NCBI GenBank assembly: GCA_002320485.1
Contig: DCKW01000102.1
Coordinates: forward strand, 1-16,999
Direction of reading: 5' to 3'
DNA: 16,999 bases
From: Micavibrio sp. UBA1664
GTDB lineage: Bacteria; Pseudomonadota; Alphaproteobacteria; Micavibrionales; UBA1664
Each line of letters starts with the position of its first letter. The stretch's first letter is position 1. The notes under the pieces were generated by a model. That model was not told the DNA's origin. It did not search any database and worked only from the letters and a program-made list of their open reading frames with translations. The position numbers were made by a program, and so were the translations under genes. Below are positions 1 to 6,408 of the stretch, piece after piece.

Positions 1-893
1 TGCATGGGTTCGACCATCTTCATGACACGCATATCGGCGGGTTGTGTAAATGGCAGAAGCGGACGCGTCGCGTTTGTCAAATTCTTATTATCCGCTGTTA
101 GTTTAAGAAATACACTGTCCGTTTCCAGAGGCGGCATACCGCTGATGATCTGCCTTACTGTGCGGTCTCCACTCACATGATATGTCATGGTGGCAGGTAA
201 CAAAGATTGGCGGATTAAAGGAATTTTGGCAGGCGGTGTTAAAAATGGAGAGGGCGGAAATTGCGGTGGGCTGCCTTCGGGCAGGCGTAAGGCAGGGTTT
301 AAGACTGCATTGGCTTGCGGCATTGAAGGGGCGGTTAATTCTCGCGCGATTGCAGGAAATGATTGCAAGGGCGCGGGGAGCGGCGTGACGCGGATGGCTT
401 GTCCTTCTTTAATGACGGCGGCGGGCGCTCCCTCGCCTTTTTGCGCAGTGGTAATATTCGCCTGTTGTGCGGTTGATTGTAAATTTTTCATGTCCTGATT
501 GGGGGTCGGACGTGCGGGAGCTGTTGTGACCGTATCTACTGTTGGATTCGTTCTTGTCTGTATATCCTGCTGGCCCGAATTTAAATAGGCGGTAAGGCGT
601 GGCTGAATAAAGGCTTCCTTAGGTGATTGCCCTGACGGTATTTGAATGTCAATCTTGATTCCTGCAGGCAATGCATTTTGTAATTTCAGCGTTATGTCCC
701 CTTGCGGAGTTTTGACCTGAGTTGTGCCATCGGCATTTTGAATTCCGATTTCGCCCTTAATCTGCGCGGTTTGTTTCAGTTGATTAAGAGACTGGGGAAG
801 GGAAATAATCTGTGTTTGCTGAACCGGCCATGCGGAACCTTGGGACGCGCTGCCCCAACCCGATAAAAAAGAATACGGATTAATTCCACTCAT
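1..893 (-). CDS. Partial Pro/Gln-rich protein downstream of flhG, possible FliK-like hook-length protein
   Basis: An uninterrupted minus-strand frame of about 297 codons starts with ATG at 891-893 (MSGINPYSF...) and leaves the window at the left edge without a stop, so only the N-terminal part is present. Residues about 30-90 form a compact, likely beta-rich segment (GEIGIQNADGTTQVKTPQG, then LPAGIKIDIQIPSG), followed by a long linker rich in Pro, Gln, Ala and Thr. That order, a small globular start and a disordered Pro/Gln stretch, is common in alphaproteobacterial FliK-type proteins. The position 53 bp after flhG, same strand, also suggests a flagellar role. The diagnostic FliK C-terminal domain would lie outside the window, so this is inference from composition and context. 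No strong ribosome-binding site is seen before the ATG. That it is coding is fairly certain; its function is not. Confidence 0.7.
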   Translation of the reverse strand, partial: MSGINPYSFLSGWGSASQGSAWPVQQTQIISLPQSLNQLKQTAQIKGEIGIQNADGTTQVKTPQGDITLKLQNALPAGIKIDIQIPSGQSPKEAFIQPRLTAYLNSGQQDIQTRTNPTVDTVTTAPARPTPNQDMKNLQSTAQQANITTAQKGEGAPAAVIKEGQAIRVTPLPAPLQSFPAIARELTAPSMPQANAVLNPALRLPEGSPPQFPPSPFLTPPAKIPLIRQSLLPATMTYHVSGDRTVRQIISGMPPLETDSVFLKLTADNKNLTNATRPLLPFTQPADMRVMKMVEPM

Positions 894-946
894 ATAAACA
901 GGATATCACATTAGTTTTGAAAACGTGATAAATCTTGCGCCACAAG

Positions 947-1774
947 CTAGGCTGTGGCTGCTTTTTTGATGAGGGCGTCGACATACATTGCAATTTTCTC
1001 AACATCCAATGCGGCTTCCGTATTAGGAGAGCGAGTCAAAATAGGTGTTTGCGAGCGGATGGAGTCTTTCACGCGCGGGTCCTGTCTCACAATCCCTGCC
1101 AAAGCGGGATTGAGGCGCAGGAAGTTTTCGCAGGCCTTTAACAATGTTTTATATGTTTTTTCACCTTCAATCGGATTTGGCGCCTGATTTGCAACAATAC
1201 TGACGCGTTTTGACATGCCTGCCGCCGCACCCAATTTTATAAAGGCATAGGCATCGGTCAGGGATGTGGGTTCGTCTGTTGTGACAAGAAGGGTGCGGAT
1301 GGCGGATGCGGACATCATCCGTACTGTGCGGTCCACACCGGCCCCAAGGTCGATAATCACGACATCATAACGTTTGGCAAGATCGAGAAGCTGGTCACGT
1401 AACAAGGCAAGACGCTGGCTTGGTAAGGCGGAAAGCGATGCCTGTCCTGAGCGTCCGGCGATAATGTCGAACCCGCCTTCGTCATAGTGCTGTACAACCT
1501 TATCAAGGCTAAGACGACCGCGGATCACATCATTCAAATCACGTTTAGGCATCAGACCCAGTTGGACGTCAACGTTGGCAAGCCCAAGGTCACCATCGAA
1601 TAATAAAACCTTTTTCCCCTGTCTGGCGAGAGCGTGGGTCAGCGTGACGGAAAACCATGTCTTGCCTACACCGCCTTTGCCGCTTGCTACCGCGATGACA
1701 TTTTTCCCCTGAGGAAAGGCTGTCGAAGGGGTGGCTGATGATGGGGTGTTTGCTGCTTTCAAATTATCGGTCAT
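947..1774 (-). CDS. flhG: FlhG/FleN-type MinD-like ATPase, flagellar number regulator
   Basis: A 275-residue P-loop ATPase of the MinD/ParA class. A deviant Walker A (GKGGVGKT, residues 32-39) and the switch-region motif LFDGDLGLANVD (58-69) are clear, and LGLANVD is typical of FlhG/FleN rather than cell-division MinD. FlhG is known to be a membrane-associated ATPase that limits flagellar number by acting on FlhF. The start codon overlaps the flhF stop in an ATGA, so the two are translationally coupled. Two oddities: the N-terminal extension (residues 1-24, Ala/Thr/Ser/Pro-rich) lacks the DQAxxLR motif with which canonical FlhG stimulates the FlhF GTPase, and the residue after GKT is Trp where Asn or Thr is usual. 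It could be a plain MinD/ParA-family protein, but the flhF linkage makes FlhG by far the likeliest. Confidence 0.92.
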   Translation of the reverse strand: MTDNLKAANTPSSATPSTAFPQGKNVIAVASGKGGVGKTWFSVTLTHALARQGKKVLLFDGDLGLANVDVQLGLMPKRDLNDVIRGRLSLDKVVQHYDEGGFDIIAGRSGQASLSALPSQRLALLRDQLLDLAKRYDVVIIDLGAGVDRTVRMMSASAIRTLLVTTDEPTSLTDAYAFIKLGAAAGMSKRVSIVANQAPNPIEGEKTYKTLLKACENFLRLNPALAGIVRQDPRVKDSIRSQTPILTRSPNTEAALDVEKIAMYVDALIKKAATA

Positions 1775-2874
1775 TTCGCGCGTCCTGCGGTTTGTCGTGG
1801 TTGATTGGTTTGTGTCGTTTCCGACGGTTTCGTATATGATCTTAACACTTTATCGGCATTCATTAAAAACCGGGCGAGGGTGGTTGCATTTAAACTGTCC
1901 AGTCCGTCCGTGACACGCGGGCTGAAACTCATATTACAAAAACTCATACCGCCTTTTTGTGCCGCGGTCAAAAGACCGCCCAGACGGCGTGCCACATCCA
2001 GCCTGGTTGATAGCATTCGCTGTACTCCTAGAAGAGCGAACGATCTTGCGATTTCGGCCGATTCCTCGGCATCAACACCCGCCGTCATTGCCAGAACGGG
2101 TTCGATTGTCCCTGCATCGGCAAGGCGGGCAATGCGCGCCATATCGTCAGGATCGTGCGGATTGGTTCCCGCCGTATCAATTAATATCAGGTCATTGTCC
2201 TGAATTTGATTAAGTATGGCGTTCAATTCCTCTCGTGTCTTTGCCTTTTGTAACGGGATTTTCAAAATCTTGGTAAAGGCCTGCAATTGTTCCACACCAC
2301 CGGCACGAACCGTGTCTGTTGTAACAACTGCAACGGACAAACCGTCCATGACACCCTGGGTCGCCAGTTTTGCCACCATTAATGTTTTTCCCGCGCCGGG
2401 AGGGCCGACAAGCATAATCGCCTTGCGGTTTTTTCGCGGCAACGGTGTAAAGCCGTATAAATGGTCAAGGGCCGCCGCCAATGCTGTTTCCGCATCACCA
2501 AGGCCGCTCATGGCGGCAGTGGCCAGTATGTTATCCATGACATCATTTGGTACGACATGGCGCAACATAATGTCGGTTAAATCTTCTGCCAATTGGCCTT
2601 CCAGATCATTTTCCTCGTCATATTGCAAATAATCTGCGCGTACACGATCATTCGAAAAGGCCTGTGTCTTTGCGGATCTTCTGGAATGTGACGAAGTTTC
2701 ACCAGCATAAGGATCGGGCAAATCGTCCATTTGCTCGATAGCTGCGGTTACGCGGACGGATTTTCCACCATTTTCATCGCGTGTCGCAATAATAATGGCA
2801 TCTTCACCCATCGCATCCCTGACTTGTCGCATCGCTTCCGTCATGTTTTTTGCATAAAAGGTTTTAAGGCGCAT
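1771..2874 (-). CDS. flhF: FlhF, SRP-type GTPase for flagellar placement
   Basis: A 367-residue protein with the FlhF N-terminus (MRLKTFYAKNMTEAM, then an alpha/beta segment ending near residue 35), a short charged linker (about 50-95) and an SRP-family NG GTPase domain. Visible GTPase motifs are GPPGAGKT (157-164, G1), DTVRAGGVEQL (187-197, G2 region), DTAG (233-236, G3) and TRLD (290-293, in place of the usual TKxD of G4). FlhF localises at the cell pole and recruits early flagellar parts such as FliF. Its length is slightly below that of many FlhF proteins because the basic middle region is short. It is first in the flhF-flhG unit. A sigma-70-like promoter (2904-2932) places the transcript start about 20 nt before the ATG, and no clear Shine-Dalgarno is seen. 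No flhA precedes it, unlike many flagellar clusters. Confidence 0.95.
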   Translation of the reverse strand: MRLKTFYAKNMTEAMRQVRDAMGEDAIIIATRDENGGKSVRVTAAIEQMDDLPDPYAGETSSHSRRSAKTQAFSNDRVRADYLQYDEENDLEGQLAEDLTDIMLRHVVPNDVMDNILATAAMSGLGDAETALAAALDHLYGFTPLPRKNRKAIMLVGPPGAGKTLMVAKLATQGVMDGLSVAVVTTDTVRAGGVEQLQAFTKILKIPLQKAKTREELNAILNQIQDNDLILIDTAGTNPHDPDDMARIARLADAGTIEPVLAMTAGVDAEESAEIARSFALLGVQRMLSTRLDVARRLGGLLTAAQKGGMSFCNMSFSPRVTDGLDSLNATTLARFLMNADKVLRSYTKPSETTQTNQPRQTAGRAK

Positions 2875-2903
2875 AATTTAGAATAACATAGAATCACTGA
2901 TAA

Positions 2904-2932
2904 ATTATGATTATTCGCGAATCAGCTGTCCA
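2904..2932 (-). promoter_or_regulatory. Sigma-70-like promoter for flhF
   Basis: Read on the minus strand, TGGACA (2927-2932) is followed after exactly 17 bp by CATAAT (2904-2909). Each box differs from consensus at one position. The predicted start is near 2897, giving a leader of about 23 nt before the flhF ATG. It looks like a housekeeping promoter rather than a sigma-54 or sigma-28 flagellar one. The rest of the 116-bp gap 2875-2990 shows nothing else I can name. Confidence 0.6.
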
Positions 2933-2990
2933 GTCCAAATGTTTAATAAAAAGTTAACACTATGGCACAGGTACGCCGATGAACGGATAA

Positions 2991-3575
2991 TCAGGCTGTT
3001 CTTGCGTTGAAAAATGCGGTTTGCAAACGGGATGCTTCCATTTCACGTGCAATACGTTGAGCGTTCATGTTTGCAATGGCTATACCCAACATGAAATAAA
3101 AGAAGAAGCCACCTTCGGATTTTTCTTCCTTGCGTCGTTTTTCCTCCGCCCGTTGTTGACGACGCAGGTTAAAGCTGTCGTTCATACGCTGTTGCATAGT
3201 CAGATTATGTAATTCTTTTTTTGCATCCGTATCACCATCAGCGTTGATTTTTTCTATGATGGAGTTTTTACGCACTTCATAAAGACGTGTTTGGTAGGCG
3301 CTTTCCGCTGTTTCAAATCGCCAAAGGGCGATGTCAATATTTTGCCCCGTCTTTTTGGCATGAGCCAATTGCAAAGCGGCGCGGCGCATATCGTTGTGAA
3401 ATGTTGCCAGCGACGGATCCAGCAGTGCAAAAGAAGTGCTCAATGACCCCGGTATGACATCACGAACATGGCTGACCTTGTCGATAATATCGTCAATGCG
3501 GTCAGATGATATAAAGGATCCTTTTCCGTTTTTATCTGCGATGTGAGCCGATGTGATGTCTATGATATTTTCCAT
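2991..3575 (-). CDS. Unrecognised helical protein with charged helix and C-terminal hydrophobic segment
   Basis: A 194-residue protein I do not recognise. Residues 1-50 are mixed. Residues 60-135 are predominantly helix-forming and charged. Residues 138-153 form a very basic/acidic run (RRQQRAEEKRRKEEK) typical of a coiled coil or long exposed helix. Residues 156-170 (GGFFFYFMLGIAIAN) are hydrophobic enough for membrane insertion, followed by an amphipathic tail. This suggests a peripheral or tail-anchored membrane protein, possibly oligomeric; that is inference. The start is well supported: a purine-rich AGAGGG lies 5 nt before the ATG. It is the last gene of the COQ9-gapR run, 57 bp after the previous stop, and it precedes flhF but is separated from it by a promoter. 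Confidence 0.75.
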   Translation of the reverse strand: MENIIDITSAHIADKNGKGSFISSDRIDDIIDKVSHVRDVIPGSLSTSFALLDPSLATFHNDMRRAALQLAHAKKTGQNIDIALWRFETAESAYQTRLYEVRKNSIIEKINADGDTDAKKELHNLTMQQRMNDSFNLRRQQRAEEKRRKEEKSEGGFFFYFMLGIAIANMNAQRIAREMEASRLQTAFFNARTA

Positions 3576-3586
3576 TTTTTCCCTCT

Positions 3587-3605
3587 CCCCATGCTCATAA
3601 TGGGG
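3587..3605 (-). other. Small hairpin in the leader of the 194-residue hypothetical gene
   Basis: A perfect 6-bp stem (CCCCAT / ATGGGG) with a 7-nt loop lies in the 57-bp gap before the start at 3575. The 3' arm abuts the purine-rich ribosome-binding region, so it could modulate translation or mark an intercistronic processing point. There is no U-tract after it on the minus strand, so it is not an intrinsic terminator for this operon. Confidence 0.35.
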
Positions 3606-3632
3606 AAAAATAATGAAAAAAACGTTAATATC

Positions 3633-3971
3633 CTATCCTATTTTTAGTTTCGGGGTATCGGGTGTGTCATCCCTTATGATGATTTTTGCAGTCATGTGAT
3701 TGATAATACCATTTTGAAACAGCGTTTCGGCAATGCCCGTGTTGGAATGAAGCGAAAACGGCAAAGGAGGATCATTATATTTTTTCAAATAATCCTGCCA
3801 ATTATCAGGATGCTTTAGAATTTGCCCGATGTGATGAAGAAGAGTGGTTGCAGTATGATTATCAATGCTTTCCTCGCGTCCGTATTGATCTTGCCGCAAA
3901 TCACGTGCCGTGGCCTCGATTTTGTCAATCAGGTCCCCGTCCTTCAGCAATCTGTGCAGGATCAGGGACAT
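3633..3971 (-). CDS. Unrecognised 112-residue protein in the gapR operon
   Basis: A short protein I do not recognise. It is mostly helical to about residue 65 (LHRLLKDGDLIDKIEATARDL, then TATTLLHHIGQILKHPDNW), with a Pro-containing middle (PPLPF) and a possible beta strand near the end (MTAKIIIRDD). No signal peptide, membrane segment or cysteine is present, so it is probably cytoplasmic. It starts 7 nt after the gapR stop. A GGAG that overlaps the end of gapR may serve as its ribosome-binding site, which suggests coupled translation. Its placement immediately after gapR makes it a candidate functional partner, but no function can be assigned. Coding status is supported by tight operon spacing rather than homology. 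Confidence 0.7.
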   Translation of the reverse strand: MSLILHRLLKDGDLIDKIEATARDLRQDQYGREESIDNHTATTLLHHIGQILKHPDNWQDYLKKYNDPPLPFSLHSNTGIAETLFQNGIINHMTAKIIIRDDTPDTPKLKIG

Positions 3972-3978
3972 ATCTCTA

Positions 3979-4278
3979 TTACTCCATGCCTATGGCTGAT
4001 TTATAAAGGTCGAGAATTTCGTCGGCCTCCCGACGTTTCTCAGTGTCGACCTTGCGCAAGGAGATAATCTTACGGATTGTTTTGGTGTCAAATCCCGTTC
4101 CTTTTGCCTCGGCATAAACATCCTTGATATCACTGGCAATCGCTGCTTTTTCTTCTTCCAGACGCTCGATACGCTCAATAAAACTTTTCAGTCTTGCGCC
4201 GGCAACGCCGCCGACATCTTGAGGCTGGTCATCCTGTGAAGGGGCAGATTGAAATTGTGTGACATTGCCGTTTTCCAT
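3979..4278 (-). CDS. gapR: GapR, nucleoid-associated DNA-binding protein (DUF2312)
   Basis: A 99-residue protein with a low-complexity acidic/Gln N-terminus (1-22) and the conserved DUF2312/GapR core from about 27 to 97: a long helix (LKSFIERIERLEEEKAAIASDIKDVYAEAK) followed by GFDTKTIRKIISLRK. The core fits the family closely. GapR is a conserved alphaproteobacterial nucleoid protein; the Caulobacter protein forms a clamp on overtwisted DNA, stimulates topoisomerases ahead of replication forks and RNA polymerase, and is essential. Lys/Arg residues along both helices fit DNA-backbone contacts. The gene sits 6 nt after COQ9 and 7 nt before the next gene, so it is clearly inside an operon. No Shine-Dalgarno precedes it, which is consistent with coupling to COQ9. 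It is a strong marker for Alphaproteobacteria. Confidence 0.93.
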   Translation of the reverse strand: MENGNVTQFQSAPSQDDQPQDVGGVAGARLKSFIERIERLEEEKAAIASDIKDVYAEAKGTGFDTKTIRKIISLRKVDTEKRREADEILDLYKSAIGME

Positions 4279-4284
4279 GGGCTT

Positions 4285-5013
4285 TTATACCTTGTGTTTG
4301 TTAAAGGGAGTATGGGGTACTATAAAACGATCAGCAAATCGTGCAAGGGGAGAGATGATTTTTGATGCATTTTTTCCGACAAACAGGACGTTATCAATGC
4401 GTCGCTGTAAAAATTCCAGCGTTTTATAATGATTATCGGACTGGTCTTGCAACCAATAAGTCATTGTCGTCCCTAATACCCCGCTCAGCAGGCCGCGTTT
4501 GGTATAACGGTTATAATCGTCCGAAACATCACCCGCCCACATCCAAATGACATCGGCAGTACGCCACGTCATAGAGGCGGCCAGACGCGCATTTTGAGGC
4601 ATCAGTAATTTTTTAAAGCAAAGATTAACAGCCTCTTTATGCGGATTGAGGATGGCAATGCGTGTTTCAACGGCAATTCTGATGCGATCACGAATACGCA
4701 TGTCGGCAATATCTGTACCGGACACGGCGGCAAGCATTTTGTCATCGGCCCAGACGGCAAAATAATCCATGAGGTCGCGCTCGCCACGCGGAAAAATGGC
4801 ATCAACCATGATGCGTTCATATCCTGCCTTTTCTGCCGCATCCTCAAATACGGTTTTCGACCAGCCGTCAAAGGGCACATCCTTTAAACCGGCCTCGAAA
4901 ATTATGTTCTTTGCATTTTGTATATCCATATCATCAGATATAGCCGCTCTCGCACTTAAAGTCGAGGGTGATGCGATCAAATGATCCTTCCCTTGCTTTT
5001 CACGGTGTGTCAT
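4285..5013 (-). CDS. COQ9-family ubiquinone biosynthesis protein
   Basis: A 242-residue frame whose C-terminal half is a typical COQ9 domain: WRTADVIWMWAGDVSDDYN (150-168), followed by TKRGLLSGVLGTTMTYWLQD and a terminal helix. The N-terminal part (about 30-85, with VPFDGWSKTVFEDAAEKAGY) resembles the TetR-like fold that COQ9 shares. COQ9 is a lipid-binding accessory protein that presents ubiquinone precursors to the COQ7 hydroxylase. Family members usually begin close to this AGLKDVPFDGW region, so residues 1-28 may be an over-extension. ATG codon 29 (around 4929) is a plausible true start, all the more because a perfect plus-strand TATAAT overlaps the upstream ATG. It diverges from a COQ8/UbiB-like gene, which reinforces the ubiquinone assignment, and it leads the gapR operon. 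Confidence 0.9.
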   Translation of the reverse strand: MTHREKQGKDHLIASPSTLSARAAISDDMDIQNAKNIIFEAGLKDVPFDGWSKTVFEDAAEKAGYERIMVDAIFPRGERDLMDYFAVWADDKMLAAVSGTDIADMRIRDRIRIAVETRIAILNPHKEAVNLCFKKLLMPQNARLAASMTWRTADVIWMWAGDVSDDYNRYTKRGLLSGVLGTTMTYWLQDQSDNHYKTLEFLQRRIDNVLFVGKNASKIISPLARFADRFIVPHTPFNKHKV

Positions 5014-5018
5014 ATAAT
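5013..5018 (+). promoter_or_regulatory. Perfect -10 box for the COQ8/UbiB-like gene
   Basis: TATAAT at 5013-5018 lies 31 bp before the ATG at 5050, predicting a start near 5025. No -35 at ideal spacing is convincing: TTGCTT at 4993-4998 is only 14 bp away and TTCCCT at 4988-4993 is 19 bp away. The box overlaps the outermost possible ATG of the divergent COQ9 gene. Confidence 0.4.
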
Positions 5019-5049
5019 TTCAAGGCAATAAGACAGAGATGGCGAAGAT

Positions 5050-6408
5050 ATGAGTGAAAATGAAAACAATCCCAAATTTTTAAAGCGGGCAGGGCGATAC
5101 GCCAATTTGTCCGGCTCTGCGGCAGGGTTGGCTGCCAAACTGGCAGGAGAGAAATTCCTTGGCATTAAGATCGATCGGGATATGCACTCCGAACAATTAA
5201 AGGGTATTCTTGGTAATTTGAAGGGGCCGATCATGAAGGTCGGACAAATTCTTGCCACCATACCTGAAGCCCTGCCACCCGAATACGCGAAAGCGTTTCA
5301 GGAATTGCAGTCAAATGCCCCACCGATGGGATGGCCGTTTGTTCGTCGCCGTATGAAGGCGGAGCTGGGCCATGACTGGCAGGATAAATTCAGAGATTTT
5401 CCGCATGAAGCCACTGCCGCCGCCTCTTTAGGGCAGGTGCACAAGGCGATTACTGCTGATGGAAACATTGTTGCCTGCAAATTACAATATCCCGATATGG
5501 CCAGTGCCATTGATGCTGATTTGAACCAGTTAAAACTTCTGTTCAAATTATATAAACAATATGATAGCTCTATTCTGACCGATGATATCCACGCCGAATT
5601 GGCCGACCGCTTGCGGGAGGAACTGGATTACAAACGCGAGGCGCGCGTACAAAAACTTTTTAGCTATCTTTTGGCCGATGAGGAAAATGTCCATGTTCCG
5701 GATGTGATTGATGATTTATCAACGGCGCGATTGCTGACCACGCGGTGGATGGATGGCGATAAAATTCTTAATCATAAGGATGATCCGATTGCCGACCGCA
5801 ACCGTATCGCGATGAATTTATTCCACGCATGGTATATCCCGTTTTACAAAACAGGGGTTATACACGGGGATCCGCATTTGGGCAACTATACCTTGCGTGA
5901 TGATTTGTCGATTAACCTACTTGATTTCGGGTGTATTCGCATATTCAGACCCGAATTTGTCGGGGCTGTCATTGATTTATACAAAGCGCTGAAAACAGAT
6001 GATCAGGCACTTGCCGTTCATGCCTATGAAACATGGGGGTTTGGTAATTTGTCGAAAGACATGATCGAGATTCTTAATATCTGGGCATCGTTTTTATATG
6101 GGCCGTTGCTTGACGATTCTATTCGAACGATAGGTAATACCGATAATGGTGTCTATGGCCGTGAGAAGGCGCAGGAGGTTCACGCAAAGCTGAGAGAGTT
6201 ACGCAGCGGCGTTCCCGTTCCGCGCGAGTTTGTGTTTATGGACAGGGCGGCGCTGGGGCTTGGGTCCGTATTTATTCATTTAAAGGCCGAGATCAACTGG
6301 CATAACCTTTTTAACGATCTGATTGCCGATTTCGATGTGGACGACCTAAGAAAAAGGCAGGAAACAATCCTGCCTCAATATGGTTTAGAACCGGCGCGTA
6401 TAGGATAG
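5050..6408 (+). CDS. COQ8/ADCK/UbiB-type atypical kinase (ABC1 family)
   Basis: A 452-residue protein with all the hallmark UbiB-family motifs: KxGQ signature KVGQ (63-66), the alanine-rich nucleotide loop AAAS (123-126), the lysine of VACKLQYP (Lys144), an acidic ELDYKREA (191-198), the catalytic-loop-like HGDPHLGN (272-279) and DFG (292-294). The family comprises atypical kinase/ATPases that support ubiquinone biosynthesis at the membrane. No C-terminal transmembrane pair like that of E. coli UbiB is obvious, and the sequence looks closer to COQ8/ADCK3 than to UbiB. COQ9 lies immediately divergent. The last 24 bp overlap the 3' end of the convergent LpxR-like gene. The start is supported by the MSENENNPKFLKRAGRYANL order typical of this subgroup, but the ribosome-binding site is weak. 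Confidence 0.93.
   Translation: MSENENNPKFLKRAGRYANLSGSAAGLAAKLAGEKFLGIKIDRDMHSEQLKGILGNLKGPIMKVGQILATIPEALPPEYAKAFQELQSNAPPMGWPFVRRRMKAELGHDWQDKFRDFPHEATAAASLGQVHKAITADGNIVACKLQYPDMASAIDADLNQLKLLFKLYKQYDSSILTDDIHAELADRLREELDYKREARVQKLFSYLLADEENVHVPDVIDDLSTARLLTTRWMDGDKILNHKDDPIADRNRIAMNLFHAWYIPFYKTGVIHGDPHLGNYTLRDDLSINLLDFGCIRIFRPEFVGAVIDLYKALKTDDQALAVHAYETWGFGNLSKDMIEILNIWASFLYGPLLDDSIRTIGNTDNGVYGREKAQEVHAKLRELRSGVPVPREFVFMDRAALGLGSVFIHLKAEINWHNLFNDLIADFDVDDLRKRQETILPQYGLEPARIG

Noticed and set aside
182..498. Short plus-strand frames
   Set aside because: They are the reverse of the long minus-strand frame that extends off the left edge, which has a coherent composition and flagellar context; the short frames have no ribosome-binding site or recognisable motif.
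1805..2632. Plus-strand frames of 132 and 138 codons opposite flhF
   Set aside because: They lie antisense to conserved FlhF motifs, their translations are Ser/Arg-rich without any domain, and they have no ribosome-binding site.
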